The notes: a model not told the origin generated them from the sequence alone. A stretch of 54,706 bases of DNA from Acidimicrobiaceae bacterium (GCA_002726315.1 PBSS01000043.1:1-54706); one strand, 5' to 3'; shown: positions 34,418 through 44,080, counted from the stretch's first letter. Translations and numbers: made by a program.

Positions 34418-36949
34418 ATGAGCGAATTTCCCAACCGCGCCAACGTTGTAGTGATCGGTGCAGGCATTGTCGGAAGTTGTCTGGTCGGACACCTGTCTCG
34501 ACTGGGGTGGACTGACATCGTCCTGTTGGACAAGGGGCCACTACCCAATCCTGGCGGATCGACCGGTCACGCCTCAAACTTCATCTTCCCTGTCGACCAC
34601 AACAAGGAAATGGCCCTGCTAGGTGAGCAGAGCGCGAACCAGTTTCGCGACATGGACCTTTCGGTTGATCCCGGTGGCATAGAACTAGCCCGCACCGAGG
34701 AGCGTATGGAGGAACTCAGACGCCGCATGACATCTGCCAAGGCATGGGGCATTGAGGCGTACCTCCTATCACCATCAGAGGTAAAGGAATTGGTTCCGTT
34801 CATTAATGACGAGGTCATCCTGGGAGGCTTCTACTGTCCGACAGTCTCCGTAGTCGACTCACTTGAGACTGGCACCACGATGCGCAAAGAGGCCATCCAA
34901 ACGGCCGGATGCGAGGTCTTTGCCAACACCGAGGTACTTGACATCGAAACCGTCGAGGGAGACGACGGGGTCAAGATGGTCAGCGCAGTTGTCACCGACA
35001 AGGGCACTATCTCGACCGAATACGTGGTCATTGCCTGTGGGGTCTGGTCCAACCGCCTCGCAAACATGGCTGGCGCCACGATCCCACTGGTGCCGACCGT
35101 TCACCAGATGGCCGACGTGGGCCCCATTGACATCCTGGCCGAGACCAACAACGAGATTGGCTATCCGGTTGTCCGCGACATGGACACCTTTTGCTACGAG
35201 CGCCAGTCAGCCGGCTCTATGGAGGTTGGTTCCTACGGTCACCGGGCGATTCTCCACCATCCTGATGAGATTCCTTCAAATGAGGAGGCGGCACTCTCAC
35301 CTACTGAGATGCCTTTCACCCCCGATGACTTCGACGAGCAGATGGAACAGGCCATCGAGTTGATGGACATGCTGGGCGAGGCCGAAATCAGGTACGCCAT
35401 CAACGGGCTCCTTTCACTAACACCTGACGGCATGCCCTGCCTCGGCGAGACCATCGAGGTCCGCAACCTCTGGTCGGCTGCAGCTGTTTGGGTCAAGGAG
35501 GGCCCGGGAATGGCCCAGGTAGTCGCCGAGTGGATGACCTACGGCTACCCAAGGGTGATTGACGCCCATGGTGCCGACGTATCCCGCTTCTATGCCGGTG
35601 AACGCAGCGAAGAACATATCTGGTCCCGCGCCGACGAGAGCTTCATCAAGACCTACGGCATCGTCCACCCGCAGGAGCAGTGGAACGGTCGCCGCAACAT
35701 CGAGGTGGGCCCCTACTTCTCTCGCCAGCAGGAGCTGGATGCCGTGTTCTTCCAGGCCCGCACATGGGAGCGGCCACAGTGGTTCGATTCCAATTCCGAC
35801 CTCGTCGAGCGCTATGGCCTCGAGGAGCGACCCGTGGAATGGGACAACAGATGGTGGAGTCCGATAACCATTGGCGAACACCTCAATTTGAGAGAAAATT
35901 GTGGCCTCGTCGACCTCAGTGCTTTTCAGGTGTACGAACTTGAAGGACCTGGAGCCGTGACCTTTGCCGACAGGCTCGCGGTGAACAAGGTCGACGTCGC
36001 CATCGGACGTTCTATCTACACTCCGTGGCTCACTCCCGATGGCGGCTTCCACTCCGACCTCACCATGATGCGGATGGGTGAGGACAGGGTTCGCATTGTC
36101 ACCGGGGTCTTCGATGGCGGCCGTGACGAGTTTTGGGTAAGGAAGCACATGCCCACCGACGGGTCGGTGACGTTCAGGAATGTCACGAAACAGATCACCA
36201 CACTTGGCCTGTGGGGCCCCAACGCACCGGCGGTGCTGGGCCAGTTGACAGACCACGATCTAAGCCAGGACGGTTCGTCTTACGGAAGCATCATCCCGGT
36301 CCAACTTGACTGTGCTGGCCGGAAGGTGGATGCATCACTGTTTCGCATCTCCTATGTGGGCGATACCGGGTGGGAGGTATACGCCGACTGGGATAATGGC
36401 CCGGCCCTGTGGGATGCCATTATGGGTGCTGGCGCAGATCTCGGAATCAGGCCCACAGGTGGCGGTGTGTACGGTTCGTCAGGCCGCCTCGAGAAGGGTT
36501 ATCGCCTCATGGGTGCCGAGTTGGAGAGTGAGTACAACCCGCTGGAGGCTGGCCTTGCCAGGGCAAAGGTCAAAGCAGCTGACTTCATCGGGAAGGAGCC
36601 CTATCTGGCAGCTCGAGAAAATGGTGAGCCTGAGGTCCTCATGACCGTCCTGACAGTCGAAGACCAGACGGACAGTCAGGGTCGCCGTCGCTTCATGCAG
36701 GGCGGCAACGAGCCCATCCTGACCACGGATGGTGATCGGATCGTCGACTCGCACGGTCGTGCCAGCCGTGTCACCTCCGCAGGGTTCGGCCCATCGGTCG
36801 GAAAGCACCTGCTCATGGCATACCTACCACAAGAACTGGCCATTGCCGGTACCAGTCTGCAGGTCATGTACATGAACGACCTCTTCCCAGTGGCCGTTGC
36901 CTCGACCGGGGCGGTATTCGATGCCGACGACACCCGGATGAAGTCGTAG
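34418..36949 (+). CDS. Dimethylglycine/sarcosine dehydrogenase-like flavoprotein with folate domain
   Basis: Predicted to demethylate dimethylglycine or sarcosine oxidatively, passing electrons to ETF and formaldehyde-level carbon to THF as methylene-THF. At 843 residues it has the family's two-part layout: an N-terminal FAD-binding DAO domain (VVVIGAGIVG at 10-19) and a C-terminal GcvT-like folate domain from about residue 440, with GWEVYAD and RLEKGYR near its active site. His51 in GGSTGHASNF matches the position of the covalently flavinylated His in this family. AAGGAG at 34406-34411 supports the ATG. etfB and etfA follow directly. Confidence 0.88.
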   Translation: MSEFPNRANVVVIGAGIVGSCLVGHLSRLGWTDIVLLDKGPLPNPGGSTGHASNFIFPVDHNKEMALLGEQSANQFRDMDLSVDPGGIELARTEERMEELRRRMTSAKAWGIEAYLLSPSEVKELVPFINDEVILGGFYCPTVSVVDSLETGTTMRKEAIQTAGCEVFANTEVLDIETVEGDDGVKMVSAVVTDKGTISTEYVVIACGVWSNRLANMAGATIPLVPTVHQMADVGPIDILAETNNEIGYPVVRDMDTFCYERQSAGSMEVGSYGHRAILHHPDEIPSNEEAALSPTEMPFTPDDFDEQMEQAIELMDMLGEAEIRYAINGLLSLTPDGMPCLGETIEVRNLWSAAAVWVKEGPGMAQVVAEWMTYGYPRVIDAHGADVSRFYAGERSEEHIWSRADESFIKTYGIVHPQEQWNGRRNIEVGPYFSRQQELDAVFFQARTWERPQWFDSNSDLVERYGLEERPVEWDNRWWSPITIGEHLNLRENCGLVDLSAFQVYELEGPGAVTFADRLAVNKVDVAIGRSIYTPWLTPDGGFHSDLTMMRMGEDRVRIVTGVFDGGRDEFWVRKHMPTDGSVTFRNVTKQITTLGLWGPNAPAVLGQLTDHDLSQDGSSYGSIIPVQLDCAGRKVDASLFRISYVGDTGWEVYADWDNGPALWDAIMGAGADLGIRPTGGGVYGSSGRLEKGYRLMGAELESEYNPLEAGLARAKVKAADFIGKEPYLAARENGEPEVLMTVLTVEDQTDSQGRRRFMQGGNEPILTTDGDRIVDSHGRASRVTSAGFGPSVGKHLLMAYLPQELAIAGTSLQVMYMNDLFPVAVASTGAVFDADDTRMKS

Positions 36950-36957
36950 AAGCAGCC

Positions 36958-37725
36958 ATGCGGATACTCGTCTGCGTAAAGCGGGTTCCAGCTCCTGGAT
37001 CCCGCATCAATGTCACGCCCGATGGGCAAGCTGTCGACACGTCCCATCTCGGGTTTACCACCAGTCCCCATGAGGAATGTGCACTTGAGGAGGCGGTACA
37101 GATCGTCGAGAGACACGACGGCGAGGTGACTGTCCTCACACTCGGGTCAGTCAGTTCCGAAGAGCAACTGCGCTACGCAGCCAGTGTCGGAGCTCACAAT
37201 CTGGTGCTAATACCGATTAGCGAGGTCGACTGGGATCCACAACGGACGGCCTCGGCGCTCACCACAGCTATCTCTGACATCGAATTGGCCGAAGGATCGT
37301 TCGACCTAATCTTGTTCGGTAATGAGTCAGCCGACGCCGGCGGATTCCAAGTTGGCATCCGGGTAGCTCATGCCCTCGGACGGCCGATTGTTAACGGGAT
37401 CAAAGGTATCGATCTGGTCGACGGAACGGCCAGTGCTAAGCGTGAGATCGACGGTGGATTCGAGGTTTACGAGGTGCCCATGCCGGCGGTGCTCGGGATT
37501 AAGGAGGGCATCAACCTTCCCCGCTACCCCACGATGAAGGGCCGTTTGGCCTCAAAGAAGGCCGAGGTCTCGTCGACAGTGGTAGAGGCGGCAACCGGGG
37601 GTCAGACCAGGGTCCGTTTGCACAGGCCAGTCGAACAGGTGAGCGAGACGGTGATCCTCGGAACGGGACCCGAAGCTGCACCAGCGGTCGTCGATCTCCT
37701 CGAGGAGTTAGGGGTCTTGTCATGA
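36958..37725 (+). CDS. etfB: Electron transfer flavoprotein beta subunit
   Basis: The small ETF subunit, 255 residues, binding AMP in most bacterial ETFs. Family signals include the N-terminal MRILVCVKRVPAPGSRINV, the LILFGNESADAGGFQVGIRVAHALGRP block, and VPMPAVLGIKEGINLPRYPTMKGR near the C-terminus. It starts 9 bp after the flavoprotein stop and overlaps etfA by 4 nt. Its position shows it is the dedicated electron acceptor for the dimethylglycine dehydrogenase-like enzyme, and perhaps for the acyl-CoA dehydrogenase at 45595. Confidence 0.95.
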   Translation: MRILVCVKRVPAPGSRINVTPDGQAVDTSHLGFTTSPHEECALEEAVQIVERHDGEVTVLTLGSVSSEEQLRYAASVGAHNLVLIPISEVDWDPQRTASALTTAISDIELAEGSFDLILFGNESADAGGFQVGIRVAHALGRPIVNGIKGIDLVDGTASAKREIDGGFEVYEVPMPAVLGIKEGINLPRYPTMKGRLASKKAEVSSTVVEAATGGQTRVRLHRPVEQVSETVILGTGPEAAPAVVDLLEELGVLS

Positions 37726-38693
37726 GTCTCCTCATCCTCTGCGACCATGACCGTGGTCTCTTGGACGAGGCATCTCTGGAGGCACTCACCTTCGGGCGAG
37801 ACCTCGCCAACAAAGCCGGAATCTCGTGTGAGGCAGTGGTAATAGGTGCTGGTGCTGAGGAGGCGTTGACTCCTCTGGCAACCCACGGTGCCGAGCGGGT
37901 CCACCTCGCTCGCCACGATGTGCTGATCGACTATGGCCCTGAGGCCTGGGGTGAGACCCTCACTCAGTTGGTGCGTTCCAACGAGGTGACGGCGGTAATG
38001 GCGTGTGGCACCGATCGTGGGAATGAAGTGCTCGCACACGTAGCGGCCAGGCTTGACGAGCCCTTCGTGGCCAACTGCAACGACATCACTCCCGGCGACC
38101 CATGGACAATGACACGAGTGCAGTGGGGTGGCTCTCTCCTTGAGGACGCGGTATTGGATGCCCGAATCAGGGTGCTGAGCGTCGCCCATCACGCCGTGGA
38201 GGCAATACCGGCGGAAGTGCCTGGTGCTGGTTTGGTTGTCCAATTCACTCCTGACTTAGGAGTTGAAGCGACCCGAACCGTTGTTAGGGATCGGGTGGTT
38301 ATGACACAGGGGATCACTCTCACCACCTCGCCTGTGGTTGTTGGTGGAGGAAGGGGGGTTGGGTCAGAGGACGGTTTTGTTCCACTCGAGGACTTGGCCG
38401 GAGCCCTTGGCGGCGTGGTTGGATGTTCCCGAGCCGTGACAAACAACGGATGGCGGCCGCACAGTGATCAGGTTGGACAGACCGGAACCCGTATCTCTCC
38501 CGACATCTACATAGCAGCTGGTATTTCAGGTGCTATCCAACATTGGGTAGGTGCAATGGCAGCCAAGAACATACTGGCCATTAACACCGATGGAGAGGCC
38601 AACATGGTCAGCAAGGCCGGGTACGCGGTGATTGGTGATCTGCACAAGGTGGTACCTGCCATTACCGAGGAGATCGTCCGCCGGAGGGGTTAG
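37722..38693 (+). CDS. etfA: Electron transfer flavoprotein alpha subunit
   Basis: The large ETF subunit, 323 residues. The C-terminal FAD domain is complete: GGGRGVGSEDGF, GCSRAVTNNGWRPHSDQVGQTG, the PDIYIAAGISGAIQHWVGA signature, and NTDGEANMVSKAGYAVIGDLHKVVPAITEEI. The ATG overlaps the etfB stop by 4 nt. Its last 32 bp overlap the 3' end of pabBC on the other strand, so the two transcripts would be complementary at their ends. Confidence 0.96.
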   Translation: MSLLILCDHDRGLLDEASLEALTFGRDLANKAGISCEAVVIGAGAEEALTPLATHGAERVHLARHDVLIDYGPEAWGETLTQLVRSNEVTAVMACGTDRGNEVLAHVAARLDEPFVANCNDITPGDPWTMTRVQWGGSLLEDAVLDARIRVLSVAHHAVEAIPAEVPGAGLVVQFTPDLGVEATRTVVRDRVVMTQGITLTTSPVVVGGGRGVGSEDGFVPLEDLAGALGGVVGCSRAVTNNGWRPHSDQVGQTGTRISPDIYIAAGISGAIQHWVGAMAAKNILAINTDGEANMVSKAGYAVIGDLHKVVPAITEEIVRRRG

Positions 38694-40461
38694 CTTGCTC
38701 CAAGGGGATCTGTGCCGTGGCTGCATCATGCATGATCCGGATCGGTACCCACCCACGGACCGAGTTGACCATCCAAGTACCCGTAGACCGTTCTAGGTCA
38801 GCCCGGGTCAGTGGCCTTTCGGCAACTTCCCCGTCAGCGACGAGCTGCGCTCTCTGGGTACCCGGTAGCAGCCCACAGGAGACGGGAGGGGTGACCAGTG
38901 CGCCATCGAGCTCTACTACCAGGTTGCCCGTGGTCGTCTCTGTCAGCTCGCCCCGTTCATTGCACAAAAGAACATCAGGGGAGTCAGGAAACCTGGACCG
39001 GGCCGCATCGTAGGTTTCGCGCAGGGTCGTCTTGTGGAAGAGGAATTCGTGTTCGCTGTGTACTGGCTTGGAGTCAAGCGGGACCAACCAGGGGGTAGGA
39101 CTGGAATCGAAGACATCGTGAATCTCAAGTTCCACCGATCCGGCCGATGAACTCAACAGTCGTAGGAGGCAGGGGGAGTCTCGTTCAACTCCATCCAGTA
39201 GGCGATTCACTAGTTGAATGTCCAGTGTGAAGCCAAAGTGGTTAGCTGATAAAGCCAATCGGTCAAGGTGTCGTTCCCGCAGGCGGACACCATCTATAGG
39301 TGTCCAAATCATCGTTTCCAGAAGTCGGAAGTCGGCCCTGGCTCTACCCAGGACTCGGGCCTTCTGCTCGGTTTCGCGTAGCTCCTCAGCCGGGTCAGAA
39401 TCCCACACGATTCCACCGCCTACTCCGTACTCGGCCACACAGCGACTCCTGTCGACCCAGACGGTCCGGATAGCGATGTTGAACTCCATTGTCCCGTCCG
39501 GAGCGATAGCACCTACGGCACCGGTGTAGACGCCTCTTCCATCGCCTTCCAGGGCCTCGATGATCTCGGTGGTGCGGACCTTTGGTGCACCCGTGATCGA
39601 TGCAGCCGGGAACATGGCCGAAAACACCTCGACCGGTCCGACAGCTGATTCTGCCTCGACTGTCGAGGTCATGGTGTGGAGAGTGGGGTAGGTCTCGATT
39701 GTGTGCAGCGCGGAAACCCGTACAGACCCAGTAGCGGCGATCCGACCCAGGTCATTACGGACCATGTCTACGATCATTGTGTTCTCAGCTAGGTCCTTTT
39801 CGGACCGGGCTAGGTGAGTCGCTGCTAAGGCATCCCAATCGGGATCTGGATGACGTCCGATCGTGCCCTTCATCGGTCGGGAGGTCAGGTGCTTTCCATC
39901 CTTGTGCACGAACAGCTCTGGCGATACCGAACAGACAGCCCGGTCGCCCATGTCCAAGAAGGCGGCGTGGTCCGCTCTCTGGGCGCGGACAAGGTCGGTG
40001 AACAGGCTGAGCGGATCGCCGTGAAACGGCGACCGCAAGCGGATAGAGAAGTTGACCTGGTAGGTCTCACCGGCGGCGATCAACTCGCGAATGGTGCGGA
40101 CCGACGTGAGGTAGGCGGGTCGGGATCGGTTTGGGGTCCAGGGGCCGACTTCGTAGCCGTCCTTTGCAGAGGGGCCGTCCGATCGGAGCGGAGAATCAAA
40201 GATCCCGAAGGACACGAGCGGCACCCGTTTCATCCGGGCGGCTCTGATCGCGTCGTCGAATGCAGGACCTGCGTCATAGGAGACCATGCCGACGACCCAG
40301 TATCCATTGGCGGCGGCCTTTTCGGCCTCGAGCAAGGCAGTGGGAACTTCGTACAGTTGGTTCGCGAGGATCGTGTCGACAGGCCTATCGAACTCGAGCC
40401 AGTGACGCTTTCCGGAGAGCGGGTACTGGATGAGGGCGCTACGAACCTCTGGTTGGCTCAC
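38662..40461 (-). CDS. Aminodeoxychorismate synthase component I fused to aminodeoxychorismate lyase
   Basis: Makes 4-aminobenzoate for folate from chorismate, with ammonia from a separate PabA. The 599-residue chain joins PabB and PabC. The PabB part (about 1-390) shows the chorismate-binding features SRPMKGTIGR, ENTMIVDMVRNDLGR, FPAASITGAPKVR and EYGVGGGIVWDSDP. The PabC part (about 400-590) is a fold-type IV PLP domain with LLCNERGELTETTTGN and VSCGLLPGTQR. The GTG at 40461 overlaps the DUF1015 stop by 4 nt. Its linkage to one-carbon genes fits a need for more folate cofactor. Confidence 0.92.
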   Translation of the reverse strand: MSQPEVRSALIQYPLSGKRHWLEFDRPVDTILANQLYEVPTALLEAEKAAANGYWVVGMVSYDAGPAFDDAIRAARMKRVPLVSFGIFDSPLRSDGPSAKDGYEVGPWTPNRSRPAYLTSVRTIRELIAAGETYQVNFSIRLRSPFHGDPLSLFTDLVRAQRADHAAFLDMGDRAVCSVSPELFVHKDGKHLTSRPMKGTIGRHPDPDWDALAATHLARSEKDLAENTMIVDMVRNDLGRIAATGSVRVSALHTIETYPTLHTMTSTVEAESAVGPVEVFSAMFPAASITGAPKVRTTEIIEALEGDGRGVYTGAVGAIAPDGTMEFNIAIRTVWVDRSRCVAEYGVGGGIVWDSDPAEELRETEQKARVLGRARADFRLLETMIWTPIDGVRLRERHLDRLALSANHFGFTLDIQLVNRLLDGVERDSPCLLRLLSSSAGSVELEIHDVFDSSPTPWLVPLDSKPVHSEHEFLFHKTTLRETYDAARSRFPDSPDVLLCNERGELTETTTGNLVVELDGALVTPPVSCGLLPGTQRAQLVADGEVAERPLTRADLERSTGTWMVNSVRGWVPIRIMHDAATAQIPLEQANPSGGRSPR

Positions 40462-41744
40462 CGGTCAGTGTCACCCTCCGGTAGGAGGTCATCGCGGACG
40501 TACCCTTCTTTTGCAAGCCGCCTAATGAAGACACCGGACCTGGGCTTGGGTTCAAAGTAGGAGGACTTGGGGGGCATCCGTTCACCGGCGTCGGCGACTG
40601 ACATCAACTCTTCGACCGAGGTCGGGTACATGACAAACCCGATGCCACTCTTGTCATTGCAGCGTTCTACGAGAACGTCCAGACCGAGCGGGCCCGGAAC
40701 GTAGGAAATATTCTCATCACTCCCCACGTCAGAGATACCGAACAGGGGTGTCAGCACAGAGTCTTGCAGTCGCGACACGTCGAGTAGGTCGACTGGGCGT
40801 CGACCCGATGCCTCAGGCAGGGTGAGCGAGTACCAGTTGCCATCTAGGTAGAGGCCGATGACTCCGGGGACCGATGGTCTTGCTGAGTGCGCGTCGGTTC
40901 GGGTTTGGATGGAGCCCACTGTCGAAAAGGCCTCCAAGAGATCAGCGGTGGTCCGGTTGCTTTGGTCTACGACGATCCGGTGAAACGGCAGTACCAGCAT
41001 TTCCGAGTCCGGGAACAACACAGCCTGGGTCCAGCCCAGCGGACCATCCGGATCAGCGGAACGGGATCGGGCCGTTGCTGCGGCAGCCAGGCGGTGGTGG
41101 CCGTCAGTCACGTAGAGGGTGCAGTCCCCAAGGAGGTTGATCAGGCTGTCGGCATCGCTGCCGGTGATGGACCAGACTGTCTGGCGGATGCCGCCATCGT
41201 CGGTTTTCAGGTCAGGGGTTACACAGCAGAGCCGTGACATCTCCTGAGAGAGCTTGTCGCTGCTACGAAATGTTAGGGAAACGGGACTTGAGGAGGCTCC
41301 GACCGTTGTGAGGTGCATGGCTAGGAGGTCTGTTCGACCCGGTCGGACGGCTTCGTGTCGTAGGATCTTGCGGTCGTTTTCCTCTGTCACCGGGACAAGC
41401 CCCATGATTCCTGTCTGGACGTGGGTAGATCCGGGTCCATGTTCGGGTTTGTCCATCTCCAGGCGGTAGAGGAACAGAGTGGGCTCGTCGTGCTGGACAT
41501 AGGCATCAACTTCGTAGAGCCGCTGCATGGCGGCACTACAGCCGTTCAACAGACCCTCAACGTCGTGGCGCCTCTCGGGGGCCACGTCCTCTCGGGAGCG
41601 GGTGACGTGTAGAAAACTGAACTGGTTGACGGCTGCAATTGCAGCGCGCTCGGGTGGTGAGTAGGCGTCGTAGGGGCCTGTGGTGACCCTTTCAGCCCAC
41701 TCAGGCCGGATGACGAGACCCGGGAACGGGCGTAGGACGGTCAT
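40458..41744 (-). CDS. DUF1015 family protein
   Basis: A 428-residue protein of the DUF1015 family. Recognisable parts are the N-terminal PFPGLVIRPEWAERV, PYDAYSPPERAAIAAVNQFSFLHVTR, and VTDGHHRLAAAATARS, which is typical of the family. No enzymatic activity is established to my knowledge. The family is often found next to serA, as here: it overlaps serA by 4 nt upstream and pabBC by 4 nt downstream, so the three are tightly coupled. A role tied to serine or one-carbon metabolism is inferred. Confidence 0.85.
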   Translation of the reverse strand: MTVLRPFPGLVIRPEWAERVTTGPYDAYSPPERAAIAAVNQFSFLHVTRSREDVAPERRHDVEGLLNGCSAAMQRLYEVDAYVQHDEPTLFLYRLEMDKPEHGPGSTHVQTGIMGLVPVTEENDRKILRHEAVRPGRTDLLAMHLTTVGASSSPVSLTFRSSDKLSQEMSRLCCVTPDLKTDDGGIRQTVWSITGSDADSLINLLGDCTLYVTDGHHRLAAAATARSRSADPDGPLGWTQAVLFPDSEMLVLPFHRIVVDQSNRTTADLLEAFSTVGSIQTRTDAHSARPSVPGVIGLYLDGNWYSLTLPEASGRRPVDLLDVSRLQDSVLTPLFGISDVGSDENISYVPGPLGLDVLVERCNDKSGIGFVMYPTSVEELMSVADAGERMPPKSSYFEPKPRSGVFIRRLAKEGYVRDDLLPEGDTDR

Positions 41745-42952
41745 CGGTCGTGGTGGGTCACCCTGACCCTGATCACGTGTTCGAGACAGGAAAGCCGGTC
41801 GGTGAGTTCTTGGGGCACCTCACCTGAGACGTCAATGACGGCCACGGCTGCCATCTCACCCTCAAACACCTTGTTCTGCATCGTCTGGACGTTGATTTCT
41901 GACTTCCGCAATTCCTCGAAAACGGCAGCGAGAACCCCCACCCGGTCGTAGTGCCTAATGGTGATGGTGGACGTACCCAAGCGGGTATGAACCACGTTCA
42001 CACAGTTCAACAGGTCTCCGCTCCGGTAGGCCTCGATCACATCGATGGTTCCAGCAGATGTGGCATCTTGGGCCTGTTGGGTGGAGGCACCTATGTGGTG
42101 AGTTCCCACGACGTTCGGATTTGCTGCAAGTTCAGAAGAGAAAGCTGCGGTCCCCTGATCGGGCTCACCGCAGAAGACATCCAGTCCGGCCCTGATGCCC
42201 TTTTCGCGAATTGCTTTCAGCAAGGCGACTTCGTCGACCACCTCGCCACGGCTCGTGTTCAACAGGATCGCACCCGTTTGCATCTTGTCAAGGAAGGCTG
42301 CATCGACCAACCCCACGGTGCCATTACCACTCGGGACGTGGATCGAAACAATGTCAGACTCCTCAAGCAGGCCATCAAGATGTTCAACCAGCCTGATTCC
42401 GATGGACCTGATCCGTGCCTCGGTGTCAGGATGGCGGTCGGCATTTCGGATGGCGATCACGGACATTCCGAAGCATCGGGCACGTTCGGCCACTGCCAGG
42501 CCAATCTCACCCACACCTATGATCCCGATTGTCCTTCCGAGGAGGCCGTCTGCACGGTTGTAAGCCTCCTTGTTCCAGATGCTGTTGCGCAGGTCACTCG
42601 TGGCATCGGCTATGTGTCGGTCGATTGCCAGCAGCAAGCCGATGGTGAGTTCGGCGACAGCGACGGAATTCGTACCCGGAACATTGCAGACATAGACGCC
42701 AGCGTCAGCGGCTGCCTGACAGTCGATGGTGTTGGTACCCGCACCCGACCGGACCACGAGCCCCAGGTTTCGGGCCTGGTCAATCGTCTTCGCGGTCACC
42801 TCGGTGCTCCGGACGACGAGCACGTCAGCATCCCCGATGGCATCGGGGAGGTCATTGCCATTTAGGTCGGGCCGGATGATGCAGTCATCACCGCGCTCAC
42901 GAAGGCAGTCAATGAACGTTTTGGGCAGGGTGTCGGCAAAAAGGATCTTCAT
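41741..42952 (-). CDS. serA: D-3-phosphoglycerate dehydrogenase-like enzyme with ACT domain
   Basis: A D-2-hydroxyacid dehydrogenase of 403 residues, predicted to oxidise 3-phosphoglycerate in serine synthesis. It has the Rossmann motif GIIGVGEIG, the RSGAGTNTID and NVPGTNSVAVAEL stretches of SerA, catalytic Arg in NTSRGEVVDE and His in THHIGASTQQAQ. A C-terminal ACT domain (IRHYDRVGVLAAVFEELRKSEINVQTMQNKVF) would sense serine. The frame extends to 43045, but ATG 42952 with AAGGAG 5 nt before is clearly the start. The substrate could be another 2-hydroxyacid; DUF1015 next door supports SerA. Confidence 0.88.
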   Translation of the reverse strand: MKILFADTLPKTFIDCLRERGDDCIIRPDLNGNDLPDAIGDADVLVVRSTEVTAKTIDQARNLGLVVRSGAGTNTIDCQAAADAGVYVCNVPGTNSVAVAELTIGLLLAIDRHIADATSDLRNSIWNKEAYNRADGLLGRTIGIIGVGEIGLAVAERARCFGMSVIAIRNADRHPDTEARIRSIGIRLVEHLDGLLEESDIVSIHVPSGNGTVGLVDAAFLDKMQTGAILLNTSRGEVVDEVALLKAIREKGIRAGLDVFCGEPDQGTAAFSSELAANPNVVGTHHIGASTQQAQDATSAGTIDVIEAYRSGDLLNCVNVVHTRLGTSTITIRHYDRVGVLAAVFEELRKSEINVQTMQNKVFEGEMAAVAVIDVSGEVPQELTDRLSCLEHVIRVRVTHHDR

Positions 42953-43049
42953 GACCTCTCCTTTGGCACGCCGACACCGGCACGGGCGTGCGGGTGACGG
43001 GGTAGCCTCAGCGGACCAGAGTGGGCTGCAGCCTAGGCAGCACATCGGA

Positions 43050-43066
43050 TAAGCACAATGTGCCGG
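43050..43066. promoter_or_regulatory. Dyad GCACAATGTGC between serA and the carnitine genes
   Basis: TAAGCACAATGTGCCGG contains the perfect dyad GCACAATGTGC (43053-43063). Its CACAATGTG core is shared with the IclR-type sites at 31566 and 31626, but the outer TTCCC/GGGAA arms are not. It lies in the 171-bp spacer of the divergent serA and BKACE operons and may be bound by the same or a related regulator. Confidence 0.4.
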
Positions 43067-43123
43067 TGTGTCCGGCCAGAACTACGGTCCTAGATCACCA
43101 CGGGTGAAATGGGGGGTGTCATG

Positions 43124-44017
43124 AGCCGTCGATCCATGAACAGGAGTGTCATCATCACCTGTGCCGTCACCGGCTCTGGTGACAGCACAGGCCGGAGTCC
43201 TGAGGTACCGGTGACACCCGCTGAGATAGCAGCATCAGCTCTTGACGCAGCTGCTGCCGGCGCGGCGATAGTGCACTGCCACGTTCGTGATCTGGAGACT
43301 GGAAGGGGTACCCGAACCGTTGAGCTCTACGAGGAAGTTGTGGAGCGCATCAGGGCTGAGAACACTGAGATCATCGTGAATCTCACCGCCGGGATGGGCG
43401 GTGACCTGAACGTGGGTCCCGATGGTGACCCGATGAGTTGGCAGGATGGAACCGACCTGGTGGGAGGTCTCGAGCGCCTAGCGCACGTTGAGGCCATCAG
43501 GCCCGAAATTTGTTCAATGGACTGTGGGTCGCTCAACTTTGGTGACGACAACGAGGTTTACGTGTCGACACCGGCAATGTTGCGAATCATGGCAGAGAAG
43601 GTCAGAGAGTTGGGTGTACGACCCGAGCTCGAGATATTTGATACTGGCAATCTCTGGTTTGCCGAGACACTCATTGCTGAGGGCCTAGTCGAAGCGCCTT
43701 ACTGGCTGCAGTTGTGTCTCTCAATTCCTTACGGAACGCCGATGGACGTGGGGATACTGCAAGCAATGGTTCACCGGCTTCCCCCCGAAGCCGAATTCAC
43801 TTCATTCGGCTTGGGCGCCATGCAAATGCCGATGGTTGCACAATCTGTCATGCTCGGGGGCCACGTGAGAGTCGGGTTGGAGGACAACCTCTACTTAGAA
43901 CGCGGCGTGCTCGCGACGAATGCCCAGCTTGTGGAAAAGGCAGTCAAGATCATTGAGTTGGTGGGAGCAACGGTCCAGTCTCCCACCGAGGCGCGCCAAA
44001 CCCTTGGCCTTGGATGA
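43124..44017 (+). CDS. Beta-keto acid cleavage enzyme (BKACE), probably 3-dehydrocarnitine cleaving
   Basis: Predicted to condense 3-dehydrocarnitine with acetyl-CoA and cleave it to betainyl-CoA and acetoacetate. The 297-residue TIM-barrel protein is of the BKACE family (PF05853, formerly DUF849). The metal-binding His52-x-His54 is in IVHCHVRD, the third ligand is the Glu in VGLEDNLYL, and NLTAGMGG and PEICSMDCGSLNF are family blocks. The frame starts at 43109, but GGGGGG at 43112-43117 favours the ATG at 43124. The downstream carnitine dehydrogenase-thioesterase makes the dehydrocarnitine substrate likely; other BKACE substrates exist. Confidence 0.9.
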   Translation, partial: SRRSMNRSVIITCAVTGSGDSTGRSPEVPVTPAEIAASALDAAAAGAAIVHCHVRDLETGRGTRTVELYEEVVERIRAENTEIIVNLTAGMGGDLNVGPDGDPMSWQDGTDLVGGLERLAHVEAIRPEICSMDCGSLNFGDDNEVYVSTPAMLRIMAEKVRELGVRPELEIFDTGNLWFAETLIAEGLVEAPYWLQLCLSIPYGTPMDVGILQAMVHRLPPEAEFTSFGLGAMQMPMVAQSVMLGGHVRVGLEDNLYLERGVLATNAQLVEKAVKIIELVGATVQSPTEARQTLGLG

Positions 44018-44080
44018 CGCGGTGGATCATGTCGAAGGTTTTCGGCCATGCAATACTTCAGACCAGCACCCTGGTGATCT

